Origin: Pyrenopolyporus hunteri
Taxonomy: Eukaryota > Ascomycota > Sordariomycetes > Xylariales > Hypoxylaceae
DNA: 64,000 bases
Assembly (NCBI GenBank): GCA_902806595.1
Contig: CADCXC010000018.1
Coordinates: 434,001 to 498,000, forward strand
Direction of reading: 5' to 3'
A model generated the notes under the pieces. It searched no databases. It saw nothing but the letters and a program-made list of their open reading frames with translations, and had not been told where the DNA came from. Made by a program: the position numbers and the translations under genes. Of the stretch, positions 39,641 through 55,035 are shown one piece after another; the first letter of the stretch is position 1; every line of letters starts with the position of its first letter.

Positions 39641-42600
39641 TATAATTTATATAAAATATATACTACGTCCCCACTGTGTAGTTAACGCCAATTATTATTA
39701 TAATAATTAATGAGTTTTAACGTTATTTACTATTATAATTATAATATATTTTAACGTTATTTTTTATTATAATTATAATAAATTTAAAAGTTATTTTATT
39801 ATAATTTTAAATGTTAAAATATAATTCGAATTAATAATTTAATTAATTTATTTACGAAATTATTTTACGATATTATTATTAAATTTTAACGTTTAAGTTA
39901 TTTAATTTAATTTATTATAATAAATAATTATATTTTAAAATTTTTAATTATTTTAAACGTAATATTCGAAGTATATTATTATTAAATAATTTATTCGTTA
40001 TCGATATATATCGATAATAAAATAAAAATTATTTTAAATATATCGGTCGATTTAATACGTTTAAATACGTTTATTAAATATAATTAAAATAATAATTTAT
40101 TAAATCGATATCGAATTTAATACGTATTAAATCGATGCGAACATTTATTTTTACCGTTATTATAATAATATTTTACGTAAACGTTATAAAAATAATTAAA
40201 TACGATAATATAATATTAAAAAAGGTTTTATTTTATTTTATAATTCGTATAAATACGTTTTAAAAATAAAACGATGTTAATTATTATAACGTAAATAATT
40301 AAAATTTATTAAAAATTAATTTAATTAAAATAATTTAATTAAAATTTATTTTTATAATTATTAATTAACGATTAATATTATATAAATTTTAACTTATAAT
40401 ATTTTTAACTTTAATTATAAATATAATTATTAAAAGATAAAATTTATTTAATTTTTAATTATAAATAAATATAATTAATTTAATAAATTCGATAATATTA
40501 ATAAAATTCGATAAAAGTAATTATACATTTAAATCGTTAATTATATAATTAATAATTTTATTAATAAATATTTTTCGAATTTTCGTTAAAACTTAAATAA
40601 TATAATTAAATATATTAATATTTTTTTTTATTTTAAGTTATTTATAATTATTACCGGTAAATAAACGAAAAACGTATAATGTAAATCGAAAAAAAAAATA
40701 ATCTTTTATTAAATTTTAATTAAAAGTTTTTATTTAACTTTAATTAAAATTTAATTTATTATTAATAAAATCGAAAGTTTTTATATAATTAATAAGTTTA
40801 TTTTTTCGTTTAAAAATATCGATAATTTAATTTTAAAAACGAGTATAATATTATATTTAAAAACGGATATTTTTCGGTAGGTTAATTTTTCCTTAAATTA
40901 ATTTTTTAAAAAAAAATCGAATAAAAAGTATAATAAAATTTTAGATATTATTAATTCGATAATATTTAAATAATATCGACGAAATAAAAAACTCGAATTT
41001 TTATAGTTATATATTAAATATTAATAATTAAAATAATAATTATTTAACGTTAATAAAAATTATATATAATTATAAAAATTAAATTTATTTACTTATATAT
41101 ATATTTAAGCGTATAAAACGATACGTTTTAATTTTTTTATTAAAATTAACGTAATTAATAAACGATATTTTTTTAAAAAAATACGTTAAGTAATAAATTT
41201 TTATTATATTATTAAAGAAAATAAAATAATAAAAAGAAAATTATTTAAAAAAAATAAAATACCACGAATATATTATTTTATAATTTTATATAAATTTTAT
41301 TTAATTTTAACGTTATATATTATAAAAACGATTCGAATATATAAATATATAATAATTTAAAAATAAGTTAATAAAATTTTCGAATCGTATTTTAAATAAT
41401 AACGAGGCGTAATAACTTTTAAAATAATATATTTATATTAATTATTTTTAAATTAACTTATATTTTAAATATAAATATTAATAAAAAATAAATTTTAAAA
41501 AAATTATACCTATTAATTCGTATTATATTTTAATAAAATTTAATCGAAGTTTTAATTATTTATTATATAATATAAATAATATTTATTAAATAAAAATATT
41601 CGTATTTTACATATATAACTTAAACGTATATATAAATTTATAAAAAAAAAACGTATATAAAAAAAGTTAATTTTAAGAAAAAAACAAAAGGAAAAAAAAA
41701 AACTTTATTTTATTTACGTATTACGTAACGTTTTTATAATTATTTTATTATTTAAAAATATTTAACGTTAATTTTATTAAATTTTAATACTTTTTACATT
41801 ATTAATTTTTTTTTAATTTTATGTTTTTTATACGATAATTAAGTTAAAAAATATATTATAATTATAAAATTTAATCTTACGATCGAAAAATCTTTTATTT
41901 AATTAATTTATTTATAAAAATATTTAATTCGATTTAATAATAAGTTTTTTTTTATTATAAACGGTTTTAATTTTTCATTTTTATTAATCGATATATATTT
42001 TATATTTTAAAAAAAGTTTTTTATTATTTAAATATTTTTTTAACGTAATAATTAAATTTTTTTTAAATTTCGAAAACTAATTAATACATTAATTATGTAC
42101 GTTTTAAATTTATAGGGAATATTAATTTTTACGAAAAATTTTTAACGAAAATATTTATTTTATAAAAGTAAAATATATTTTTAATAAAATATATATTTTA
42201 TAAAAAAATTTTAATAAATATTACGATAAAAATTTTTTATTATTTTCGATTTTATATAAATATATTATAAAAATAATTTAATATTTACTTAATATTTAAT
42301 ACCTACGTTTTATTAAATAACGACGTTTAAAAATTCGACGCAATTAAAATAAATTTCGTTTTTTTATATTTTTTTATTATTTTTAAATTTTATATAATAC
42401 GAGATATAATTTCGAAACGATATTAAAATATTTTACTTAAATTTACTTTTAAAATTAAATATTTTTTTTTTATATATTCGATAAATTAATAATTAATAAA
42501 AACGTATTAAATAATTATCGATTAAAATAAACGATCGAATAAATTAACGTTAAAAATAATTTTTAAAATATTTAATTAATATTAATAAATATTTAAATAA

Positions 42601-45179
42601 TAACCGCCGTTTATTTTATTTTAAAAAAACGATTTAACGTTTATTATATATACGATAAAAATACGTAAACCGTAATATTTAACGAATAAAATATTTTTTA
42701 ATTAATATTTAATTTTAAAATAAAATCGATTATCGATTTTATTATAAACGAAAAATATATTCGAACGTATTTTTCGAAGATAGATATAATATCGAAAAAA
42801 GAAATAATTTAAAAAGTTACCGTATTTACTTTTTAAATTTATTTTATAGTTAAAATAATAACATTCGATTTAATTAATATTAACTTTTTTCGACGACTTT
42901 TATTAACTTATAATTTTTTATATAATAAAATTAAATTTAACGTTATAAATATATAACGTTTAATTAATTTAATTTAATAAATAATAAATACGTATTTTTA
43001 TAAATAAATCCTTTTTAATTTAAAAAATAAATTTAATTTACGATGTAATTAATAAAAAAAACTTTTATAATTTCGAATATACGATATAAATTAAACGGAA
43101 GTACGAAATTTAATAATTTTTTCGAATTTTAAACGCGATTTATATTATTTTTATTATTCGAAAACGGTAAAAATAAATTTAATATTCGAATTATTTTTAA
43201 CGATAAAAATAATGCGAAATTATATTTTATTATTTTTATTAATAAGATATAAATTAATTCGACGATTTTAAAAAAATTAACTTTCGATTTTTAATAAATT
43301 AAAATAAAAAAAAAATTTATTAATTATATATTTATATTTAATTTATCGGCCCCGTTTCGACCGTTTATACTTATTTTCATCCTTAATTTTATTTTACGAT
43401 TATATAAATTTAACGTTATTAACGCATTATTTATTATTATTTAATTAAATATATCGAAGTTTATTATTTTAATTAAATTTTTAAAGGTTTAATTTTTTAT
43501 TTTTTCGCTTTTTTAATTAATATATTTATTTTATAACCCGGCATTTTATAAAATAAATTATTAAAAAAATTAATTATTAACGATAATTTCGTATTTAATA
43601 ATAACGTTAAATGTAAAAAAACGATATAATATTAATTAATATAATATAACGTTAATATTTTTTAAGTAATTAACGTTTATAATAATAAAAAATAAAAATT
43701 TAATTAAAGTAATTTAAGGGTGTTTATTTAAAAAAACTTTTATATAAAATACACTTTTAATTTCGAAAATAAAAGTTTAATTTTACGTTTAAAACGTAAC
43801 ATTATTTTATAAATTATTCCATAAATATATTATCGAAATATTATTTTAAAATAAGTTTTTATTTATATTATTATTTTTTTAAAAATAAATTTATTTTCAT
43901 ATTTTAATTTTTTTTAATAAAAATTTTAATTTTATTATTTATTTAATATATAAAAGATAATATCGAAAATATAATTAATATATACGATAATTAATACGTC
44001 GAAAAAATATAACCGTTAAACTTTTTTATTATTTCGATTTTAATAATAATTTTTTTAAAAGTTTTAAAAAATAATAATAATAATAAATAATTAACTTAAG
44101 CGTAATTTTATAATTATATTTCGTTTTATTTTAATTATTAATAAATTTTTATTAATTAAATACGAAAAAACTTTTAAACTTTAAAATTTTTATTCGTTAA
44201 AAAAACGTATATTATAATAAATATATTTAAATAATAATATAATAAAATATAAACGCGTTAATTACGATTAAAATAATTAAAATTTTTTAATTTTAAAAAT
44301 AAAATTAAAATTATTCGAAATTTATAATACGTAAAAAATAAATACGTAAAATTAACGTAAAAAAAATTATTTCGAATAAAATATTAATAATAAAATATAT
44401 AATATAAACGTAATATAAATAATAATATTATTAATTATAATAATTAATTAATTATTATAATATCGTTATTACGTAAAATACTTTTATTTAACATATAATA
44501 AATAATAAAATTAAATATTTTAATTAAATAAATAAAAATAATTATATTAAAAATAACTATTAATATTTAATTATAATTACGAAAATAATTAAATTTTCTT
44601 TTATAATAATTTTAATAATTACATTTATTAATATTTATTATATATATATTTAATATATAAATAAAAAACATAATTTAAATAATAAATTTAATAATAAAAT
44701 AATAAAAAAATACGTTAAATATTTAAATAAATATTTAAGTAAATTATTAAAAATAATTAAATGTTAAATTATATAAAAAATTTACCTTAGTTTTAAATTA
44801 CTATAAACTCGAACTTTAAAAAATTATTTAAATAAATAAATATTTACTTAAATAATTACTTACTTTTTTATTTAAAAACTTATTTATTTAATAAATATAT
44901 ATTTTACGTTAATATTATAAAAAAAAAAATAAAAATTAAATCGTAACTTTTAAAATAATAAAATTTATAAAAAAAAATAATAAAATTATCCCTATAAATT
45001 ATTTTTATATAAGCGAAATATATATTATAAATTTCCGTTTTTACTTTCGTAATATTTTTATAATTACTTTAATAATTTTTATAAATATTACATTAATTAA
45101 TAATTTACATCGTTTTAAAACGTTCGTTAATATAAATTTAATAATTTCGATTATATTTTATTTAATATTAAATATATTA

Positions 45180-45357
45180 CGATTCGATACGATAAATTTA
45201 ACTTTATTAAATAATCGACATCGAAGCTTTAATCGAATGTATCGTTAAAATCTATATATAAAACCGTAATTTTTCGAACCACGATTTAATTTTTTTTTTT
45301 TTTTTATAATATTGATAAAATTTAATTATTAATTTTTAATATTACACGTCGTATTAA
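45180..45357 (-). repeat. Dispersed repeat C, copy 1 (inverted)
   Basis: Reverse complement of copy 2. Shared stretches include TTTATTAAATAATCGA(C/T)ATC at about 45,204, TATATATAAAACCG near 45,253, and a poly-T run. The poly-A, CCGCGGTTTTATATATA order could be part of an LTR, but ends are not defined. Confidence 0.65.
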
Positions 45358-46231
45358 AGTAATAATAAATCTACAATATAATTTAATTAATTTTATAATA
45401 AATTAATTTTAAATTTATAATATTTTATAAAAAATAAATGGTATATTATATACGATAAACGATATATATACGTATTATTTTTTATTCGATAATTTTATAA
45501 TTATTTTAATAATTTTAATTATAATAATCGCATTAATTTATTATTTATATAATTTTAAAATTTATTTAAATATAAATTTAATGATATTAATTATATTTTA
45601 TTAAAACTTTTATAATATCGTTTATTTTATTATTTAAATTAATTAAATTTATTTTAAAAAAAATTATATAATTAACCCCATTATTTAAAACGATATTATT
45701 AATTTATAATAACATTTAATTTTATTTAAACTTTATTTTTTTAAAATAATTTAACTTTTATAACTTTTTAATTTTATAACTATTATTTCGATATTATATA
45801 TTTTTATTATAAATTTAAAATCGACTTTTATACTATTTATACCGCTTTTTATTAATCCTTTTAATTTCGATTTCGATTAAAACGATTTAAATAAAAATTT
45901 TATCGATAAAAATACGTTACTTTTCGTCGAAATTTATTATTTTAAATATTTTAATACGTATTTAATATTATTACGATTTTTTATTTTAAACAATAAAAGT
46001 ATCGATTTTAATTTCGTTTATTATACTTATTATATTATCGTTAAAAACGTTTAATTAAATATATATTAATCGAATTTAAATAATAAATTTAAAACTTTTT
46101 TAATTATATTTAAAAATTTTATTATCGTAATTTTTTTTTCGCGACTTAATAACGATATTTTTTAAATTAAAATATATTATTTTTATATTTAAATAAAATT
46201 TAAACGTAAATTTATTTTATTTTATTAATTA

Positions 46232-46408
46232 TTTAATACGACGCGTAATATCGAAAATTAAAAATTAAATTTCGTTAATATTATAAAAAAAAAAAAAAAT
46301 TAAATTACGATTCGAAAAACCGCGGTTTTATATATAAATTTCGACGATATAATTAACCGAAACTTCGATATCGATTATTTAATAAATTAAATTAATCGTA
46401 TCGAATTA
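46232..46408 (+). repeat. Dispersed repeat C, copy 2
   Basis: Contains ACGACGCGTAATATCG, a run of 14 A residues, ACGATTCGAAAAACCGCGG and TTTTATATATAAATTTCG. It matches copy 1 in inverted and copy 3 in direct orientation. Confidence 0.65.
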
Positions 46409-49400
46409 TAATATAATTTTAATATTAATATTATTTTAAAATTTTATTTAATCGTTTTAATTTTTAATTATTAAATATTCTTTTATAATAATTTATCGTA
46501 TTTATAATAAATTTTTCGAATTTATAATATATTTTTTCGTAAATTTTGTGTTTTATCGAAAAAAAATAACGAAGTCGTTTATATTTATAATAAATATTAT
46601 AAAATTTTTTCGTTTTATTATAATTTTAAGTAAATATATATTATATTTAAAATTATCAATATTTAATTTATTAATAATACAATAAATTATTATTTAAAAA
46701 ATTTAACGATATATTCGAAAATCGACGAATTAAATAATATATTTTTTTTATGTTAATATTTATATAATAATCGATAAAAAAAAGTTAATTTTTTTTTTAA
46801 ATTCGAAAAAAAACGATATATATTAATAACATATATATTTTATTTACGACTTTAATATATTTTCGAATAAAAATTTTTATATTATAACTATAAATATTAA
46901 ATTTTATATAATTTTAACCGTTAATTTTTTTTCGTACGATTCGTTTAATTTATTTTTAACACTTCGATATTATATATATTCGAATCGAACGTCGAATTAA
47001 TTAATATTTTTATCCGTTAAATTAAAAACGTCGAAGAAATATTTATTACTTTTATATAATTTATTCGATTAATATTTACGATTTTTTTTATATTTATTAC
47101 TTATATTTAAAACGAATTAAACGATTTTCGAAATAATAAACGTTTTTAATTTATACGAAATTAAACGTTTCGAAAATATTTTTTTATTTTTTAAAAATAA
47201 ATAATATATTTTAATAATAACGATAATATATATTCGTAAAATATTAATAACGACGAAAAAAAATATTATAAAAATCGAAAATTTTATCGTTAAAATATTT
47301 TAAATAACAATTTAACGTTTAATTTATCGTCGTCTTCGAAATTTATTAATAATAATAATTATAACGATTATATAAAAGAAATAAAAATTAAAACGAAAGT
47401 TTTTTTTAATTATAAAATTTTTTTTATAAAAAAAACCGTTTTTTTAAAATGTAAAAATTAATATTAAATATAATATTAATTAAATTTATAGGGTAATAAA
47501 TAAAATATACGAAATAAATTAATATATTTTTATATTAATAATGTTAATATAAAAATTTTTAAATAATTTTACTCGAATAAAAATATAATTTCGTCATTTA
47601 TATTTTAATAATTAAAAAAAACTTCGATATTATTATATTTTACATATTATTAATAATTTTTTTCGCGTCGTTATTATTTTTTATTTTTTTTTTTAACTTT
47701 AACTTTTTTAATAATTTTAACTTATATCGTCGAATAAATCGTTTAAATTATTTAAGTAAAATACGTCGCTATTTTAAAGTTTCGATAATAATTTACGTAT
47801 AAATCAAAATTTAATTATTTAACATTTTTTAATTATATAATTTATATTAAAAAATATATTATTTTATTACGTTATTATCGTTAAAATTATATTTAATAAT
47901 TATTTAACGTTAATTTAAGTTTTTTTTAAAAGGGTTTATTTCGAAGCTTTTTATAATTAATAATCGTTTATTATATATTTTTTAAATAATTTTAAAAAAT
48001 TTATTACGTTAAGTTTTTTATTAATATCGATTAAATAAAATCCATATATAAAAATATATAAAAAGATATAATTATACGAATAAAATTATTATTAACGTTA
48101 TTATTTTTTATTAATCGATTTATATTTAAATTTTATAAAAGTTATTATATCAAAAAATTAAAAATTTTATTTAACTTTATTTTATTTATATTTTTCGTAA
48201 TACGTTATATAATAAAAATAACTTTTATTTATTTTTTTTTTATATTTATAACTTTTATAAATACTTACGTAATTTATTAAATTATAAAATAACTTTAACA
48301 TTAATTTATCGACTATAATATATATCTTTATAATATTTAAAAATTTAATCGTTTAAATTTATTTTATAAATTTATATATTTAAAAAAATAAATTTAATAA
48401 TACATATATTTAAAAACGTAAATTTAATAATATAAGTTTAAAAAAATAAACATATATTTAATTTTCCTCGAAAAATTTATATTTTAAAAATCGAAAAATA
48501 AATTTCGAAAAAACTTTAACGTCGTTATATTTAAAAAAAATATAATAATTTTTATTAATAAAATTTTTACCGTTATTATTATAAAATATTATAAAAAATA
48601 ATAAATTTAAAACTCGATCGATTATAAAAAACATATAAATATTAATTTTATTAAAATCTTATAAATTATTTAAAAAATTAAATTCATTAAAATAATCGTT
48701 TAAATTATCTTCGAATTTTGTTTCGAAGTTATAATTATTAAACTCGAAATTCGACTTAAAATTATCGTCGTTATTTAATTTCGTATATTTATCGTCGTAA
48801 AAATCGTAATTAATATAATTATAATTAACATTAATTTAATTATAACAACGTCATTATTTAATAATAAAAAAACTCGATTTTTTTATATTAATAATTTTAA
48901 CATTTAATTCGTTAAATTTAATCGAAAAAAAAATTTAAATAATTTTTTTTAAATTTTCGTTAATATTAATAAAATTAATAAAAAACACGTCGTTTTTTCG
49001 ATATCGTTAAATATAACGAAAATATATTTATTATAAAAACCTTAAATTAATTTAATAAATAAATATTTTATAAATATTCGAAAAATCGATGTTAAAAAAA
49101 TATTATAATAATATATAAACGTTTTTATATCGAAATCGTTAAATTTATTTAAAGGGTTTAATATGTACGTATATAAACGATAACGACCGTTTATGTTTTT
49201 ATCGAGTTTCGAGAAAATTATAAAAGCGTTATAATCGAAAAAATAATAAATATTATTACGAAAGTATATTTTATTATTATTAAAAATATATATAACATTA
49301 ATTTTATAAATTAAAAAAAATTTCCGTATATTATTTTTTTTTATTTAAACGTTTGTATTTTTAGAAATAATATAATTATTTTAAATATATGTAAAATATA

Positions 49401-52400
49401 ATGTAGCGATATAAAATATTCGATTAAAATTATACACGAAAAAATTCGTTAAAAAATTTATTTAAAACGAAAATATTTTTCGTTACGATTTAAAAAAAAT
49501 AAAAAAAAATATTTATTTTATAAAATTCGAAATAATAAAATATAAACTATTTAATAAATTAATTAATATAAAAATACGTATTAAAAACACGTATATAATT
49601 TATTATTATTATAATCGAAATAATGGAAATAATATCGATTCGATGGTAAAATATAATCGATAAAAATAACGTAAATAATTATAAAATTAAAAAATTAAAA
49701 TAAAAATAAACCTTTTAAATTAAAGTTTAAACTTTTATCGTTTTTATATATATTATTAATAACGATATAATAAATATAATAAATTAAATTATAATATACG
49801 TCGTAAACTTCGATAAAACTTCGATTAAAAATTCGAAAAAATAACATTAAAGTCGACGTTTTATAATTAAAATAATAAATAATAATTTAATACTTTAATT
49901 TATTACGACGAATTTTATTAAAAAAAAACATATTAAATAAAAAACTCGAAATTTATTTTATTATTAATATAATAAATACGATATAATATTAAAATGTTAA
50001 ATATAAAATAAATATAATATCGATATTAAAAATTTAATATTAAAAAAAAACGAAAAAAAAAATATAAAAAAAAAATAACGTTTAATAAAAATTAAATATT
50101 TAATTTTTATTAATTTATTTATATCCCCGTACATTTAATTTATTTAATTAAATAAAAATATAAAAAAAAATAAAAAATAATTTAATCGATTATTTATACG
50201 TATTAAAATTAAATCCGTACGTATTTATCATTACGTAAAACGATAAAATTATTTCCATTATTATTATTATTATAATTATTATTATAAATTATATATTTTT
50301 ATAGTTAAAAATTTATAACTATAACTTATAAATTATAACGTAATTAATTTTTTTTACGAAAAAAAACTTTCGAAATAAAAACCTAAAAACACTTTAAATA
50401 TAATTTATAATTAAAAAAAACGAATTAAAATTAAATTACTCTTAAAATTACAATTAAATTTACTTCGATATTTATTATTTTTACGGCGTCAAATTACGAT
50501 ATTTTTACTTTTACTTTTATTTTTATTTTTATTTTAAATAAAATTAACATTATTCGCTTTTATATTTTTTTTACTTTTAAAATCCTTTATATTTTTCATC
50601 GATAATAATAAATTTAATTTAAATTAAATATTTTAACTTAAATTTAAATATTTACTTAAATTAATATAATTAAATAATCGAAATAATAATTTTAAACGCT
50701 TCGATAATTAACTATATTTATTATAATTAAACGATTAAAATAATATTATCGAACCTCGACCTTTAAATAAACGGTTATTTTTAAATATATTAAATTATAT
50801 ATTTTTATAAAATTTCCTTTCGAAATATTTATCGATATTATAAAAATTAAAGTCGTTAAAATTAAAAATATTAAATATATCATCTTTAATAATAATAATT
50901 TTATCTTCGATAATTTTATTTAAATTAAAGTTATTATTAAACGATCGAAAAAGTATTTTTAAATTTTTAAACGAATTATTATAAAATTTAACGTTAAAAT
51001 ACTTATCGTAAAATATATTAATATCGATTTTTATTTTATCTACGTTACGTTTATTATTTATAAAAATACGAGTTTTACAAATTTCGATTCGAAATTTATA
51101 ATCGATATTTTTAATAACTTAATTTTTCATTTATAACTTTTTTTTAAAATAAATAAAAATAAAAAATAAATTAAAAAAATTTTTTTTAATAACGACATTA
51201 ATTTAAAATAATACGATAAAATCGTTAAAAATAAATTATATAAAATAAACGAAAAAATATTCGACGGGAATTTTATTAATAAGTAAATATCGTAAATTAT
51301 AATATAAATTAATTATTTTTAAATTTACTTTTCCTTCGTTTAATAAAAATTAAAATATATAAGTAATTAATGTAAATAAATAACGTTCAATATATTTAAA
51401 AATAAAAATAAAATAATTTTAATTTAAAAAATAATAAATATTTTAACGAATAAATAAAAAATTTATCGACGTATTAAAAAAATTATTTCGTTTTAATTTA
51501 ATGTTATTAATATATTTACGTATTATATTTTAATTAAATTAATTTTTTATTATTAAAAAAATAACGTAACTTAAATAAAACTCGATAAATATTCTAATAA
51601 TACGATAAATTTCGATAAAAAATTATCGAAAAAATTTTCGAAAAAATTTTAATTATAATTAATTTCGTTCGAATTTAAACGGTTTTAAACGACGGTACGA
51701 TTATTTCATACGTAAATAATTCGATTATAAATAAATTATCGAACGTATCTACCGATATAATCGAATAAAAAAACTTTTATCTTTATTATCTTCGTTTTTA
51801 TTATTATCGTTATTATTTTTTTCGCGATTATTTACGAAAGTTTATTAAAACGACGGTAATTTAATAAAAAAACATTAATAATTAAAATTTAAATATATAA
51901 AATAATAATTTAAATATTTTTTATTAATAATTAAATATTTAATATATTTAATAATCGTAAATATTACTTATAATTATTATTATTATAATTTAAAACGTAA
52001 AAAAAATAATAATTTCCCCGTAAAATATCGTTTAAAAGTACGATAATAAAAATTAAATCTATAATTTCGAAAAAAAAAATATATAATTAATTATTTTATT
52101 TTACTTCGTTTAAAAATTAAACGTTTTTAATTATTATATATAAAATATAATACGTAATTATATAATTAACACCATTATTATTAAAAACATTAAAAATAAA
52201 TAATAACTTTAAATTAAAATAACTCGAATAATAAAAATCGATAATACGTTATAATTTATTACGTAAATAATTTAAAAAAAACGTTATAATTTAAAAGTAG
52301 CGAATTTTTAATATAATTATTATATAAATATATATATAAAATTATTTAACGTTATAAAAATTAATATAAAAAATAATAATAATTATTTATTTATTTATTT

Positions 52401-54924
52401 ATTTAAATATATACGATGTAATGTTAAAATTATATAAAATATATAATTTTTCGATGTCGAAAAAATACGTATAGTTTTTTTTTATATAAGTATATATAAA
52501 TATCGAATGCGTTAACGCGTTAAAAGTTTATTAAATAAATATAAAATTATTTCGTTATAAAAAATTAAAAAGTTACGGTTATAAAATTAATTAAATTAAT
52601 AATTAAAAAAAAAATACCATATATAAAAAATAAACGGATAAATGTTATAATAACGCTTTTTTCGAAACGTATCGCGTATATAATTTACCATTTAAAATTC
52701 GTAATTTTTATATTATTTATTTAAGTTTTTTAAATTAATTATTAATTATTAATTATTAATTATTAACTCGATTTTTTAATTAAATATTTATAATACTTTT
52801 ATTTATTAACATCTATTTTAATTAATTTTTATAATAAAAAATTACGACGTTATAAAAAATAATAAACGTAAATATAATTTTTATTTCGAATTTTTTTTCG
52901 AAGTAAATATTAAATTTCGATCGATTATATTAATGATAAATAATGAAATAAATAATCTAAGTATTATTATATATTAATTTATATAAAATAATATATTTTA
53001 ATACTTTAATTTTTTAACGTTTTTTTTCTTCGAAATAAAATTTTATCTTATTAATTAATAATATTAAATAATACTTTTACCCAAAATTATATTACTTTTA
53101 TTAAAGTTATATTTTTTTAAATTTTATATAATATATAATATATAAAATAATTCGAATATTTTTATTCGAAATTATATTATTTTTAATTAATATATATTTT
53201 TTTAATTTTATATTATATAATATAACATTTTTACCCGTAATTTTATTACTTTTTTTAATTAATTTATTATATTTTAAATATTATATAAAACTTTTTTTTA
53301 TTTTAATTTATATATATTTTTTTATTTTTATATTTTATTTATTTTATTTTTACATTATTATATTATATATATTAATTATATTAATAAATATTTTACGAGT
53401 TTAAACTTTATTTATTTTAAATTTTATATATATTTATTTAATTTAAAAAATTATTTAATTTATTTACGTATATCGTTTATTTTATATTTATATTATTATA
53501 TTATATATATTAAATATATTAAAATATACGTAGATATAATATATATTTTTAAACATTAAAATAAAACTATAATAAAACGCGTCGAACTCGTTTTTTATAT
53601 TTTAATTTTTTTTTATATTTCCTTTTATTTTATTATTTATTTAAATAATTATTTTTATATATAACTTAAATAATTAACATTAAAATAAAAAATATTAACT
53701 TCGATTTTATAAAATAATTTAACTTATAATTTAATTTTTTTATTATAACGTAATTTATAACTTCGTTTAATAATAAAGTTTCGAAAATAACGAATATATC
53801 GATCGTATAATAAAGTTAATAAATTTTAAACGTATTATAATAAATATAAAATAATATGAATATTTTTATTTATAAATTTATATTAATATACGTAAAAAAA
53901 ACATTATTAATATTAATACGCGCTTTAATTATATAAATACGTATTTTAATTATATAAATGCGCGTATTATCGATTTTAATACGTAAATAAATATTCGATT
54001 CGATACTTTCGATACCCGTTTTAAAATTCGATTCGAAATATCGTAAATAATTTTTATCTTTTTTTTTACATTCGATTATTTAAATATTTAAATATTAATT
54101 AATATTTTATTATAAAAAATATAATATTTTCGCGCGATTTATTAATAATTATATTATAAACTCGAATATTAAATTAAAATTACTTCGATTTATAAAAATT
54201 AATATTTTTATTTATTAATTAAAAAATAAATTAATAAATAATTTTCGAGTATTATTTAATAAAAACTTAATTAATTTAAGTATATAATTATATTTACTTT
54301 TAATAATTATCGATTTAAATCGAATTTTATTAATTTTAAACGTAAATCTTTTTAAAATAACGCCGATAAAATTATAAAAGATTTTTATAACGATTAAATT
54401 AATAAATATACGTTTATTTTAATTATTAAAAATTATATAAGCGTAAAAAAAATTATTATTACGAGGGATTTTTAAAATAAAATTACATTAAATAAATGAT
54501 TAACTTTATAACGTTATAATAAATATATATAAAATTTATATTTTTTCGAATTACGGTTAAATTTTTTTTTTTTTCGTAATATTAATATATTTTATTTTCT
54601 TCGTTTTTATTTAATTTTTTAGTTTATAATAAAATATATTTTATAAACGTATAAACTTTTTAAAATTACTTTTATAATAATAAATAATTTTTTATTATAA
54701 ATATATTAATTTTTTTTATAACCGTATTAACGTTTTAATATCGTACGGTAAAATTTAATAAATATATTATAATTAATATAAGTATAAAAAATACGTTTAC
54801 GATATAAAATTATTTATTATTATAAAAATATTTATTATAAAATATAAATTTTATAATTTAATATATTTATAATAAATTAATAATATTAAATAAATGTTAT
54901 AATAATAATAAAACGCGCGATACG

Positions 54925-55035
54925 ATAAGTTAAGATTAAATTTTATTAATATTAAAAAAAAAAAAATTTGAACCGCGATTTTATATAAATGTATTAAGGG
55001 TAAAATCGATCGACGCTTCGATATAAATAAATTAA
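54925..55035 (+). repeat. Dispersed repeat C, copy 3 (partial)
   Basis: ATTAAATTTTATTAATATTA, a run of A residues, GAACCGCGATTTTATATAAA and GACGCTTCGATAT follow the order of copy 2 with a short deletion after the A run. Direct orientation to copy 2, 8.7 kb away; whether the two bound one element is unproven. Confidence 0.45.
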
